Translations under genes and position numbers: made by a program
Source of the DNA: Conus ventricosus
Taxonomy: Eukaryota > Mollusca > Gastropoda > Neogastropoda > Conidae
Direction: 5' to 3'
DNA length: 64,000 nucleotides
Assembly (NCBI GenBank): GCA_018398815.1
Contig: CM031614.1
Location: 46,390,873-46,454,872, forward strand
Part shown: piece by piece, positions 1 to 12,304 of the stretch
How the letters are laid out: each line of letters starts with the position of its first letter
Numbering within the stretch: the stretch's first letter is position 1
Notes under the pieces: model-generated
What the model was told of the DNA's origin: nothing
Database searches by the model: none
What the model saw: only the letters and a program-made list of their open reading frames with translations

Positions 1-621
1 TTAAAGCAAAAGAGAAAGAGAATGGATTACAAGCAATCACACGCTGATAGAAAGAATGGAATCAGTGGCAAGCCGCCTAGGAGACAAAGAGATTTAATAA
101 CAGGAAGCGCTGATGATGTCAACTGACAGAATGAAACCCGTTCGCGGTCATTGCGAGCTCATGACCGTGTAAAGGGGAAGTTAGTCAAACTTGTGTTAGT
201 TCCGATTAGGACAGAAAATAAAGGATGAATCACGCATCACGTCCGGTTTATCATGATTTGTTTCCGTTGCAGCGACCGACATCATATCACAGACAGTAGA
301 GGAAAGAGAAAGTGATGAATCATAGGAAGATTTGTGAAGATTGAGAACAGGGTTAAAAAAAAGAATGACGAATGTAAATTGGGAACTTCAAATTACCCCC
401 AAAGGAGACTACACTCACAGGGAGTTTGATTAATTAGTCCCATCCTGACAGACACCCATTGTTATCGCCCAGCCTGGACACACCTTCTGGAGTTGTAGCA
501 CCTCCTCGGTGTGCTCAGCAAGTCGAAGAAATGTGTTAGGAACCATTAAAACCCAACAAAATCTAGAAGACAGCTGAGAATGTCAGTTTTAGACACATTC
601 CCTTAATGGTATCCAAAACAA
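1..621. other. Non-coding DNA, nothing recognised
   Basis: Ordinary mixed-composition sequence without a credible reading frame, repeat or RNA gene. It lies far upstream of the first visible liprin-alpha exon and is probably intronic or 5' flanking DNA, which is inference only. Confidence 0.5.
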
Positions 622-675
622 ATGAAATGTAACCCAAGGATAGCAAACGTTCGATCCAATATTTCTCTTAAGTTT

Positions 676-680
<5 letters not shown>

Positions 681-734
<54 letters not shown>

Positions 735-758
735 TGCGTGCGTGTGTGTGGTGTGTGG
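681..758. repeat. GT/GC microsatellite
   Basis: Dinucleotide GT run passing into tgcgtgcg units. Confidence 0.95.
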
Positions 759-1005
759 TCGAAGTTGGATAAATCGGTACTGGGATATTTCGACATTCGG
801 CTAAGTCGACGTCTTTTTTCATTTCACGACTGAAGTCCTTTATCTTATGTCTGCTTTTGCCACATTAATTGACCTCGGATAAGACATTCGTTTATGTCGA
901 CGTCATATTCTCTTGTTCCTATCCGGATAAATCGACATCCACGAGGAAACTGCAATGAAACTCAAAGTAAGAAACACAAACATCTTCTTTCACTTCAAAG
1001 CTTGT

Positions 1006-1009
<4 letters not shown>

Positions 1010-1091
<82 letters not shown>

Positions 1092-1152
1092 CGTGTGTGC
1101 GCGCGCGCGTGCGTGTGCGCACGCGCGTGCGTGCGTGTGTGTGTGTGTGTGT
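1010..1152. repeat. GT/GC microsatellite
   Basis: About 140 bp of GT with an internal gcgcgcg interruption; second copy of the microsatellite within the ~395-bp repeat. Confidence 0.95.
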
Positions 1153-1269
1153 GGTCGAAGTTGGATAAGTCGGAACTGGATATTTCGACATTCGGCTAAG
1201 TCGACGTCTTTTTTTCATTTCACGACTAAAGTCCTTTATCTTATGTCTGCTTTTGCCACATTAATTGAC

Positions 1270-4200
1270 CTGGGATAAGCCCTTCGTTTAAGCCCACGTC
1301 ATATTCTCTTTTTCCCTTTATCCGGAAAAAATCGACATCCACGGGAAACTCCCAATGAAACTCAAAGTAAGAAACACAAAAAACCCTTTTTTTTAAAAGT
1401 TTGTGGGGTGTTTTTTTGGGGTGTGTGTTTTGTGTGTGTGTGTGGGGTTTTGGGTGGGGTGGGGGGCGGGGGCCGGCGGGGGCGGGTAAGGTGGTGGGTT
1501 GTGGTGTGTGTGTGTGTGTGGGGTGTTGTGTTTCTTTTTTTGGGTTTCAAAACTAATCTTCATTCTTTCGTGTTTTGGGGTACTTTTCTTTCTTCCCTTT
1601 TTGTTTTTTTTTTTTTTTCCCTGAGGAAAAAGTGTCCATCGAGCCATAAAGCAATATCTGTTGATCTAAATTTCACTTTCGGAGAAACTCAAAGGGAAGT
1701 TTAAAACGCAAAAGGGTTTTCCCAGAAAAGAAACCCCCCTAAGGAAAAAAGTTTTTCCCCCTGATCTCCTTACACACAAGGGGATGGGCCAAAACCAGGG
1801 CCCCAGACCCCAAGATGCCCTTCTATTTGCCAATTTCTTTTCCCCCAAACCCTGTCGGAATTTGGGCTTTTGGGGGGGGTGGGCGTCTCTAGGTGTGAAA
1901 ATTTTAAGACAGATGTCTTCCCCACTGCTAACCGAAAACCTTTCCAAAAAGTTGAAGTTCACTTTTTTTCCCCTCCCCCCCCCAATCCACGGGAAAATTT
2001 TTCCCATTTTTTTTTTTTATTTTTTCTTTCTTTCTTTTTTTTTCCCTGCCTAAAACCGTCGCCTTCGGGTTTTCTGACCCTTTTTTTTTTAAAAACCCCC
2101 TTGAGATCCCAAACTTTTTTTATGAGATCATGGGCTGGGGGCCAAAAATTTTCCCCTTTGTTCCAACCCCCCTAGGGGCAAACCTTTGGGCTTGGAACCG
2201 GGTTTTCTCCCCAAGCGGTTTAACTAAAGGGCCCATCTTCTCATTTCTTTTGCAAAACATGACTAAGGATGTCATTCACTTAGAAAAAAGCTTCTCTGTT
2301 TTTTTCCCCCTCTTTTTTTTTTTCTTGCTCTTTTTTTCTCCATTGCTTCCTTTTCCCTTTTTTTTTCCTTCTATTTTTTTTTTCGGGCTTTTTTTCTTTT
2401 TTTATTTTCCCGGGCATCCACCCCTTGTTTTGGGCTTGTTTTCCCTTCCCTCCTTCCCCCTTCTGTTGTGACTTTTTTCCCCCGTTAAAAGGGAGGTTTG
2501 TAAAAACCTCCTCATAAAAGGGCCCCCCCTTGGAAAACATCATGATGACAATATCTGTTTAAACCGCTTTTTTTCCATGGGTCCCCTGTTTGTTTTTCCC
2601 CAAAAAATTCCAAGATTTTGGGGCTCCAAAATCTTTCCCTTTGGGAAAACCCATTTTGACAGGGGGAAAGGGATCTTTTACTCTCTAAATGGTTCATGAG
2701 ACACGGAAAATAATTGCTTCCGTAAATCGGGCAGGCACACTTGTCAACAGACGGCCTGGGGTTTGCGTATCAAAGTGCCCCTTTTTTTTTGAAAACGGGA
2801 GCTTTTTCACGTTTCCCCATTTTTTCCGGGTTTAAAAAAACCGGGTTTTAAAGAGGTTTGGAATATGCGGTTTTTTGGGGGCCCCAATTTTGGTGCAAGA
2901 GTTTTGGGTAACCTTGGGCATTATCTCACCCGGCCCCTTTTGAGGGGTTTTAAATTTCCTTTTGGAGTTTTTGGGACACCATCTTGGGAGTTTCGGGCTT
3001 TTGGGGACAGCTCGGGAATAGACTGAAATCCCTCATCGGGCTTTTTCCCTTGAAACCTCCCCCCTCATGTAGGCTTTTCTTTCAGTAACACAGATTAAAA
3101 TTTGGGTTTGTTCAAGTTTCTGCTTGATCCATTGGCTCTGATATCAGTCTCCCATACACTTTCAGGGGGGAAACACTTCCTGTTGCTATCCTCTGATGCT
3201 TAATGTAGGTCCAGAATTTTTTAATTTAAGGGTTTTTTTACCGGGAAAGGTTTCAGGAGGGAGTAATGTGTGTAGTCAATATTTGTGCCTATTTCGCCCG
3301 GGAGGGTCCTTCCAGTTTTTTGGCATTCGTTTTTAAACTCGGGGTCCCCCTTCTTTTTCATCATCTTATACACTCGTGCTCTCCTGGTCTTTTTTGATGT
3401 TTTTTTTTTTAGCTCGGAGTCCCATGGTTTGCTCCCTTTGGGCTGGCCTTTTGGAGGGAAACAAAAAAGCCTCAGCGAAGGCTCCCAAAAACCCGGCCCC
3501 AAAGTTTTTGGGTTGAAAACCCCTTCCCTTTTCCCAGCCTGCTTTTTAAAATTCCCTCAGGGCCGCCCCCTTAAATTTGGGTCCAAAGCCCTTTGGGGTT
3601 TGAAAAGCAAACCCTCTCCTTTTTCCCCAGACTGCGTTCTTTTTCCCCCCATCCCCCGCCCCCCCATCCCACCCCTTTTTGGGTTTTTGTTGTAAAAGGT
3701 GAATCTTTTTTCCGGTTTTTGCTTTGTTTTCTGGACTTGGGCGTTAAAACTTGCAGTACACAATTCTTGATCCATACACCCATGACGATTTCGACTCTCG
3801 GTCCCAAGGCTTCGCGAGTTCGTAAGGACAAAGTCAGTGTTTTTCCCCGAGTCTGGTGGGGTTCTTGACCATCTTTCGAGACCGTGCCCCTAATTGCCCT
3901 CAAGGAACTCCTGTGAAGTTCAATACAAAAATTTTTTTTCATCTTAAAGTGGTTGACACCCGTTTCCCATCCGGGTGGGTTAAAATCTCCCCCTTTCATC
4001 ACATGAGAAATGGAAATCGTTGAGAACCGGTCAGGGACCCCCCTGAATTTTCTCGGGCCCTACTGATCCTTTGTGGGGGGTGGGTAGAGGTACCCCAATA
4101 CAAAGCCTTTTTCCACTATTTTTTGGGGGCAGCCCACCCAACCCCAAAACCCAAAATTTTGGGAAGATTTGGTAAAAGACCGAAAAAAAAAGGGGGTTTT

Positions 4201-7200
4201 TCCAAAGGAAACAAAACAATAAAAAACTTTTCAAACTCTTAAGCCCTTTTTCAGTACATAAACCCGAGGACACAGGAATTTTTTTAAAAATTTAAAAGTG
4301 AAAAAGAACTCAAAACCGCGCCCCCCGCCGCAAAACACACACACACACACACACCCCACAAACACACACACACAAACAACAAAGGGGGGGTTTTGGTGTG
4401 TGGTGGGGTTTTTGTGTGGGGGGGTGTGTGGGGTGTGTGTTGATTTTCTTTCATTTTAAAATTTTGTTGAAAAAATTTCCTGTGTCCTCATTTCCCTGTA
4501 AATTTGAAAAAAACCTCTAAGATTTCAAAACGTTGTGAAATTTTTTTTTTTTCCCTTTTTGACCCCCCCCCCCCCCCCCCCCCTTTTTTTTTTGTTTTGG
4601 CCCTTTACCACCAATTTAAATTTAAAAATTTTTTAAAAAAAAAATTTTTTTTTTTTTAAACCCCCAAAAACAATTTTTTCCGGGGGGTTGGTTTTTTCCC
4701 CCAAAAAAAAAAAACCCCCCCTTTTTTTCCCCTATAATTTTTGGCCGGGGGTCCCCTGGAAACCCGTCAAGCATGGTTTCTACAATTTATTTAAAAAAAA
4801 ATTTTTTTAAAAAAAAAAAAAAAAGGTTTGGAAAAAAAGGTTAATTTTTAAAAAAAAACCCCCAAAAAAAAAGGCCCCGGGGCCCCAAAAAAATTTTTCC
4901 CCCCCCCCATTTGGGGTAAGGGGAAAAAACCCCCGAACCAAAAAAAGGTTTTCCCCCCAAAAAAAGGGGGGAAAAACTTTTAAAAAAATTTTTTTTAAAA
5001 AAAAAAAAAAAAAACCCCCCCCAAAAAAAGCCCTTTTTTGGGGGGGGCCCCCCCCCCAAGGGAAAAAAAAAAAAAAAAATAAAGGAAAAAAAAACCCCCG
5101 GGGCCCCCCGGGGGGGGGGGCCCCCCCCCGGGGCCCAAAAAAGGGGGTTAAGGGTTTCCCCCCCCCCCCGGGGGGGTTTTAAAGGGGTCCCGGGGGGGGT
5201 TTTTTTTTTCCCCCCCCCCCTTTTTTCCCTTTTTCCCCCAAAACCCAAAAAGCGGGGGCCCCCCCCCCCTGGATCAATTTTTTGGGGGGAAAAAAAAAAA
5301 AAAATTTTTTTTTCCCCTTTTTTTTCCCCCCAAAATTTTTTTTTTTTTTGTTTTTTAAATTTTTTTAAAAAAATTGGGTTTTTTTTTTTCCCTCCTTTTT
5401 AAACCCCGGGGTTTTAAAATTTTTTAAAAAAGGGAAAAAATTTTCCCCCCCTTTTTTTGGGGGGGGGCCAAAATTTTTTTTTTCCCCCCCCAAAAAAAAA
5501 TTTTTTCCCCCCCGGGCCTTTTTTTTCCCCCCCCCCAAAATTTTTCCCCCCAAAAAAAAATTTTTTGTTTTTTTTGGGTTTTTTGGGGGTTTTTTTTTTT
5601 GGGGGGGGGGGGTTTTTTTGGGGGGTTTTTTTTTTAAAAAAAAAATTTTGGGGGGGCCCCTTTTTTTTTTGGGGGTTTTTGGGGGTTTTTAAACCCCCCC
5701 CTTTGCCCCCGGGGGGGCCCCCCCCCCGGGGGACCCCCCTTTTTTTTTTTTGGGGGGGGGGGTTTTTTTTTTTGGGGGGTTTTTTATTTGGGTTAAATGG
5801 GTTTTTTTTTGCCCTTCCCCAACCCCTTTTTCTTTCCCCCCTTTTTTTCCCCCCCCCCCAAAAAAAACCAAAAAAAACCCAATAAAAATTTTTTAAAAAA
5901 AGGGAAAAAAAATTTCCCCCTTTTTTTTTGGGGGTTAAAAAGGGAAATTTTTCCCCGTTTTTTCCCCCTTTTTTTCCAAATTTTTTTTGGGGTTTTTTTT
6001 TTTTTTAAAAACCCTTTTTTTTTTTTTTGGGAAGGGGGGGTTTTTTTTTTTAAAAAAAAATTTTTTTTTTTTTTTGGGTTTTTTCCCCCCCCAAAAAAAA
6101 ATTTTTTTTTTAAAATTTTTTCCCCGGGGGGGAACCCTTTTTGGGGTTTTTTGGGGGGTTTGGGGGGGTTTTTTTTAAAAGGGGGGGGGGTTTTTTTTTT
6201 TTTTCGGGGTTTAAATTTTTTTTTAAAAAAATTTGGGCCCCCCCTTTTTTTTTGAAAAAAAAAAATTTTTTTTTTTTGGGCGGTTGGGGTTTAAAAAAAT
6301 TTTTTTTTTTTCCCCAAAAAAAGGGGGGGGAAAAGTTTAACCCCTTTTTTTTTAAGGGGCCCCAAAAAAAAACCCCCCCCCCCAAAAAAAAAATTTTAAA
6401 TTTCCCCCCCGGGGGCCCAAAAACCCCCCCCCCCCAAAACCCCCCAAAAAAAAATTTTAAAAAATTTTTTTTAAAAAAAAAAAAAAAATTTTTTTTAAAA
6501 ATTTTAAAAATTTTTTTGGGAAAAAAATTAAAAGAAAAGGGGGGGGGGGGGGGAAAAACCAAAAAAGGGGGGGTTTTTTTTCCCCCCCCCTTTTTTTTTT
6601 TTTTTTTTTTGAATTTTGAACCGGGCCCCTTTTTTGGGGGGTTTTTTTTTTCCCTTGGGGGAAAACCCCAAAAAAAAAAAAAAAAAAACCCAAAAAACAG
6701 GTTTTCCCCCTTTTTGGGTTAAAAAAAAGAACCCCCCCCCCCTTTTTCCCCCAAAAAAAAAAAAAAAAAAGACCCTTTTTTTTTTAAAAAAAAAAAAAAA
6801 AATTTTTTAAAAAAAAAAAAATTTTTTAATTTTTTGGGGTTTTTTAAAAAAAAAAGGGGGGAAAAAAAAAAATTTTTCCCAAAAACCAAAAAAAAGGCCC
6901 CGGGGGAAAAAAAAAAAAAAAAATTTTTTTTTTTTTTTTAAAAAATTTTTTGTTTTTTAAAAAAAAAGGGGGAAATTTTTGGGAAAAAAAACCCAAAAAA
7001 AACCCAAAATTTTTCCCCAAAAAAACCCAAAAAAAAAACCGGAATTGGGGAAAAAAATTTTTAAAAAAAAACCAAAAATTTCCCCCCCAAAAAAAAAAAA
7101 AGGAAATTTTTAAAAATAAAAGGGGGTTTTTTAAAAAAAAAAAAAAGGGGGAAAAAAAAAAAAAAAAAAAGGGGTTTTAAAAATTTCCAGTTCCGTTTTT

Positions 7201-7387
7201 TGGGGGGGGGTTTTTTTTAAATTTTTTAGGTAAAAAATTTTTTTCCCCCCCCCGGGGGGGAAAAAAACCCCCAAAAAAAAAGGGGGTTTGGGGGGGCCCC
7301 CAAAAAGGGGGGGGTTTTTTAAAAAGAAAAGGGGTTTTTTCCCCCCTTTTTTTTAAAAAAAATTTTTTTTCCCAAAAAAAAAAAAAA

Positions 7388-7420
<33 letters not shown>

Positions 7421-7960
7421 AAAATAAACCCTTTTTTTTTTTAAAAAGGGAAAAAAAATTTTTAAAAAAAAACCCCCCAAATTTTTTTTTAAAATGAAAA
7501 AAAAAAAATTTTAAAAAAAAAAAATTTTTAAAAAAACCCCAAACCAAAAAAAGGGGGTTTTTAAAAAAATTTTAAAAAAAAAATTTTTTAAAACAATTTT
7601 TTTTTGGGTTTTCCCCCCCAAAAAAAAATTTTTTTTTTTTTTTCCAAAATTTTTTGGGGGGGGAAAAAAAAATTTTTCCTTTTCCCCCCTTATTAAAAAA
7701 CCAAAAATTTTAAATTTTTTTTTTAAAAATTTTTTTTCTTTTTTGGGGTTTTTTGGGAAAATTTTTTTTAAATTTTTAAAAATTTTTTTTTAAAAACCCC
7801 AAAAAAAAAAGGAAAAAAAAAAATAAAAAAAAAAAAATTAAAAAAAATTTTTTTCCCCCGGGAAATTTCCCCCTTTTTCTTAAAAATAAAAAAAAACCCC
7901 AAAAATTTTTAAAATTTTTTAAAAAAACAAAAAAAATTTTAAAAAAAAATTTAAAAACCC

Positions 7961-7991
<31 letters not shown>

Positions 7992-8155
7992 CCCCCTTTT
8001 TTCCCCCCCGAAAATTTTTTTTTTTTTTTAAACCCAAAAAAAAAAAAATTTTAAAAAAAGGGGAAAAAAAAAACCCAAAAAAAAAAAAAAAATTTTTTTA
8101 AATTTTGGAAAATTTTTTTTTCCCCAAAAAAAAAAATTCCCCTTTTTTTTTTAAA
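1270..8155. other. Homopolymer-degraded assembly block
   Basis: From about 1270 the sequence increasingly consists of runs of one base. By 4540-8155 it is almost only blocks of A, T, C and G of 3-20 bases. Onset can be followed by comparing the repeat copy at 846-1000 with the one at 1261-1400: cctcggataagacattcg has become cctgggataagcccttcg, each wrong base copying a neighbour. Patches such as 3760-3850 are less affected. This looks like very low-quality read signal carried into the consensus. Any upstream liprin exon lying here would be unreadable. The K/F/P/G-rich reading frames in this block are not genes. Confidence 0.85.
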
Positions 8156-8760
8156 ATCAGTCCAAAATCTGTGTCCAGTCCGAAATCGGTGCAGATCAGA
8201 TGGCCACCCAATGTCTTGCATTCAGCCTACTCTCTTTTAGTCACGACAGAACTGAATGAGCTTTTTCTCCACACATACTTTTCAATCATTCATTCATTTT
8301 CGTTTATCTCAGCAAGAATTATGGATTATATTTAAGACTTTTTTTTTCCAATTTCATCTTGTTTGATGTAAAGACCAGATTATGAATTAATTTAGATATA
8401 TATATATATATAACATCAGCTTATACAGGGACAGGGAGTGAACAATGTTTTATTTCAAGGCCAATGTTATCTCACCTGCTGGTCCTATACAAAATTGAAG
8501 TGAAAGATGTAAGCAACCCATTCAAATTTATAAGTATATTTTAGGAAGAAAAAATAATTAACATTTTGAAGTAGTTACACAAATTATGATGAGCTGTTGC
8601 ATCATTGAAAGGAATCAGCAACCACACACATACTTGTGCACACAGCATTGTATATATATGCACATGCAACACTGTTAAATTTAGAAGAATTTTTTTAAAA
8701 TTTTGAACCTGACAGAGAGTTCGGGGCGAAGGTGGTGGAGAATGGAAGGTTGTTGATCAC
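8156..8760. other. Non-coding DNA flanking the LTR element
   Basis: Normal-complexity AT-rich sequence resumes here after the degraded block. It contains a short TA microsatellite at about 8396-8411 and nothing else recognisable. It ends with atcac (8756-8760), the left copy of the target-site duplication of the adjacent LTR retrotransposon. Confidence 0.6.
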
Positions 8761-8915
8761 TGTAGACTTCCGTACATGCATAACACAGAAACTATTTCAG
8801 CTTGAATGATGTGTGGTTTTTATTGACTCATTACGTTCGTACTTCGTCAAGGCGGAAGGACCTTCACACTTGCACGTCTTTTTACCGAAGTCCCTAGGAA
8901 TCTTATTTATCTACA
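8761..8915 (-). repeat. 3' LTR of the gypsy element
   Basis: 155 bp with TG...CA ends. It aligns over its full length with 13851-14006, with five single-base indels and no substitutions. In element orientation it is the 3' LTR, preceded by the purine tract at about 8916-8926. Confidence 0.93.
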
Positions 8916-9634
8916 TCTTCCTTCTCAATAAAACAAGCAAGAGAATAAATGGAAATGAAACTTTTAACAATCTCTTTAATTAAATAGCCAACAATTAAAT
9001 TTTCAATGGTAATTAGAACTTCTCTAAATTTCTTGATACTACAAAACATATGCAAACATAAAATGTTAATAATTAACTGTAAGACAACATAATTAATAAT
9101 TGAATTTTGAAAATGAATTTTTGACAGTGGGTATAATCAACCTTTCTTTTCAGTCTTTGAATTTTATATAAGAATAATAATAATAAACCATAATGTCCTT
9201 CTTTTCTCCGTCTCTGACTAGTCTGGGCTGTAGCTCATGTCTTTCATTGAAGCAAAATTAAACACAGGAGGAATATTACCTTGAATGCTATCATGTGCAT
9301 GAGAAAAACAACAACAACAAAAAACAGTTACTAGGCTTCAATGTAGCAATTATGCGCAAACATGTTGCATTGAAAAATAGCCAGAACAAAATAAACATAA
9401 ATATAATGTGCCACTTTCGGGTTTCACAAATAAGGAAAATCATTGACAAAACAAAACAAAACTAAGTGTGTGGACAAAACTTTGGCATTATACACTCTTC
9501 AAAAGGATACAGAGACCTCCTTCCTCGTTTCCCACCCCCCAAAAAAAATCATTGAGGAATCATATGTATCTTGGGTTGGGCTTGACAACTCTTCCAGAGC
9601 GGGTGATGACCGGGTAGGCATGGCTGGGATCTGC

Positions 9635-10843
9635 TCAGCTGCCATCTCGGACCGAGTAGGCGGTGGGCCAGCCCTGTCGTGGTTTGTCGGCTGTACTGGA
9701 GAGTCGACGCCCTGGGGAGGAAGGCCAAGACATCTTGGGGTGCGGCCCACTGGAAAGGGGAGGGGTTTTGTTGGGTAAAGGGGGAGAGAACAGGGTGGGA
9801 AGGGAGGCGGCTGGTGGCAGCAGCTGAGCTGCACTCTGGCTGTGGCGGGCCACAGCTGGTGCGTACTGCGCTCCACAGATTTGTGCATCTGGTCCGTGGG
9901 TGGGTGAGTGACTTAACTGTGAGTCCGGAGGGTGTGGCTCCCTGACAGGGATCAGGTGTCGTCGGTTGCGTACATAGTCTGTTTTGTTTGAAGTGACCAC
10001 ATACGATCTTGGAGCATCACGACGTGATTTGACTGTGGCGAGGCGTTGGAAACCTTTGTCTGTTTGCATTCTGATGACCTCGCCAGGCTGCAGTGGTCGC
10101 AGGTCTCTTGCAGATTTGTCGTGAGATTTCTTTTGTTGCTGTCGTACCTTCTTGAGCTGTTGACACACTTTTGCCGTATTCACAGTCTTGGTTTGAGCAG
10201 TTTTGAGAGGTTGGGAGTGTTGTTCGGGTTCTCCTGGACAGTAGGCGCTGTGCAGGGAGCCCATGCCATCTCTGGTGTGTTCCGCAGATTGAGAAGGCCA
10301 AGCATGATGTCGGAATTGCCCGTCTTGCTTTTCTCCAGAAGTTGTTTCGCTTGTTTGACTGCGTTCTCAGCCAACCCATTGGAACGTGGATAGTGTGGAC
10401 TGCTTGTGATGTGGGTGAAGTTCCACTGTTTGGTGAAAAGTTCAAACTCTCTGCGGGTGAACTGTGCGCCGTTGTCAGTCATGAGTTTTTCTGGAATGCC
10501 ATGGTCGCAAATAGTCTCTTGCATGTGCTGATGACAGAACTTGATGACATATTGAGGAGTAGTTCAAATTCGAACCAACCAGAGAATGAGTCCACCACTA
10601 CCAGGTACTGGCAGTTGTTCCACTCGAAAATGTCAGCTGAAAGGTTGGCCCAAGGAAGATCAGGGACTGGGTGGTTGACGAGTGGTTGCTTCTGTTGGTG
10701 ACTTTTGAGGCTGTTGCATACAGAACATCGAGAGACTGCACTCTCAATGTCTTGGCGCATCTGCGGCCAGAAAACCACATCACTGCCCAGTTTTCTTGTG
10801 CCTCTGGACCCATGTGGCCTTTGTGTAGAATCATGATGTACAC
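9635..10843 (-). pseudogene. Integrase and pol C-terminus of the gypsy element (frameshifted)
   Basis: Retroviral-type integrase that would insert the element cDNA. The N-terminal zinc-binding region (HKGHMG, then CSVCNS) lies near 10700-10840. The catalytic triad is visible as Asp in LSADIFEW, Asp in LMTDNGAQF and Glu in SNGLAENAVKQ, between about 10370 and 10660. Downstream, a basic LQPGEVIRMQTDKGFQR segment and YVRNRRHLIPV resemble the non-catalytic C-terminal module. A Pro/Ser-rich tail runs to about 9635. The domain is spread over three frames by single-base shifts. No chromodomain is recognisable. Confidence 0.88.
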
Positions 10844-11069
10844 AGACTGTAGAGACTCGGGGACGACAGCTCTTTGTCCTTTGAGGATGATGTCATTTCA
10901 ATCACCAGCTCATCTCTGAATGGGAAGAAGGGTTTGATTTCCTCTGACACGTCGCGCACTTGATCAGGCCATCCGGTCCTGATGATGTTGGCGAGTTTCT
11001 GTAGAGTATGATCTGCCAGTGTTTCTTGCTGAAGCTCTGTCATTCGTGAATGGGAAATGGACAGGACTG

Positions 11070-11459
11070 CTATAACGTTGTAGTTGCAGTCATTCTCTTC
11101 TGGAATTTCGTCACCATATGCTCTTGATAGCGTGTCTGCCGGGAACAGTTCTTTCCCTTTCTTGTAGATGAACTCTGTGTTGTAGCTCTGAAGTTGGAGT
11201 AGCATTCTTTGCAGTCTTGCAGGAGCAGCATGGAGGGCTTTTGCACAATGGAGAGCAAAGGCTTGTGGTCAGTCTCTATTGTCACTTTCCGTCCATACAC
11301 AAAGTCATTGAACCTCTTGCAGGCAAACACGGCAGCTAGCAGCTCCTTCTCGATCTGTGCATATCGAGTTTCGGCATCAGTAAGAGCTCTTGAGGCATAT
11401 GCGACTGGAGCGTCATCCTGTAGGCAGGCTGCACCGAGGCCACTTTGAGAGGCGTCCAC
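11070..11459 (-). pseudogene. RNase H domain of the gypsy element
   Basis: RNase H removes RNA from the RNA-DNA hybrid during reverse transcription. The frame contains DASQSGLGAAC, YASRALTDAETRYAQIEKE and TIETDHKPLL, which are standard gypsy RNase H landmarks including the catalytic Asp, Glu and Asp. The end of the frame runs out of register at about 11200, where the tether sequence reappears in another frame (ELFPADTLSRAY). Confidence 0.9.
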
Positions 11460-11564
11460 TGATAGGACAACGGATTTTGTTTGATCAAAGTACTTCAGGA
11501 CTGGAGGGCTTGCGAGATCATCTTTCAGCTTCTGAAACGCCTGTTCATGAGCATCAGTCCAGCA

Positions 11565-12286
11565 CTATGTGGTATCCTTTCGCAGGAGTTCACGAAGCAC
11601 AGCGGTTTTCTCACTATAGTCCTTGATGAATTTGCACAGGTAGTTTGTCATCCCCAGGAAGCGTTGGAGACCTGGTCGATCTTCTGGTGCTGGCATGGCT
11701 TTGATTGCTTGAGTCTTTTCTGGATCAGGCTTCAACCCTTCAGCCGTGAACTTGTGGCCCACAAAGGTGACACTCTTGGCCCTGAAATGGCACTTCTTCA
11801 GGTTCAACTTCAGGCCAATTTCTCGTGCTCGACAGAGAACCTTTCTGAGGTTGCATCATGCTCTTCGATGGTAGAACCCCAGATCAAGATGTCATCGACG
11901 ATGATGGTGCATGGGTAGCCCTCAAACAACCGTTCAAGAGCCTGCTGGAACACTTCACTGGCAGTGTTTTATTCCAAAAGGCATGCAAAGGAACCTGTAT
12001 CTGCCGAATGGTGTGCTGAAAGCTGTTCGACGGGAAGATGTCTTGTCCATCCTGATCTGCCAGAACCCAGACTTCGCATCCAGTGTGGAGAACACTTTTG
12101 CATTTCCAATGCGTGAGGCCACGTCATCAGCTGTTCGCATGGGGTAGTGGGTCTTTTCAGGGCTTTGTTCAAGTCTCTGGGGTCCAAACAGATCCGTATG
12201 TCACCATTTTTCTTCTCCGCCGCAACCATTTGTGACACCCACTCAGTAGGCTCAGTCTCAGGAGTGATCACACCTTTCTGTACCAT
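11565..12286 (-). pseudogene. Reverse transcriptase domain of the gypsy element (frameshifted)
   Basis: RNA-dependent DNA polymerase. Visible landmarks are PTEWVSQMVAAEKKNGDIRI, FSTLDAKSGFWQI, RYRFLCMPFG, the catalytic motif IVDDILIWGS near 11885-11910, and the thumb region KKCHFRAKSVTFVGHKFT. The parts lie in different frames separated by single-base shifts near 11960 and 11810. Order and motif spacing are those of Ty3/gypsy elements. Confidence 0.9.
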
Positions 12287-12304
12287 GTCATCGAGTGCAG
12301 TTTT

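Larger units (their letters stand above)
622..1400. repeat. ~395-bp tandem repeat with embedded GT microsatellites
   Basis: The block after the GT run at 681-758 (gtcgaagttggataa, ttcgacattcggctaa, ttaattgacct) recurs after the second GT run (about 1010-1152), giving a period near 395 bp. A third copy starts around 1261 and is already corrupted. Each unit carries a GT/CG microsatellite plus unique sequence with repeated gtcgac motifs. Long VCVC or THTH reading frames here are microsatellite translations, not proteins. Confidence 0.75.

Noticed and set aside
681..1218. Long VCVC/THTH reading frames on both strands (also at 15100, 21150, 30960, 36000, 40850, 63300)
   Set aside because: Translations of GT/CA microsatellites; no start context, no other sequence content.
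4841..7180. Gly/Pro/Phe/Lys-rich frames of up to 193 codons
   Set aside because: They arise from mononucleotide blocks in the degraded assembly region.
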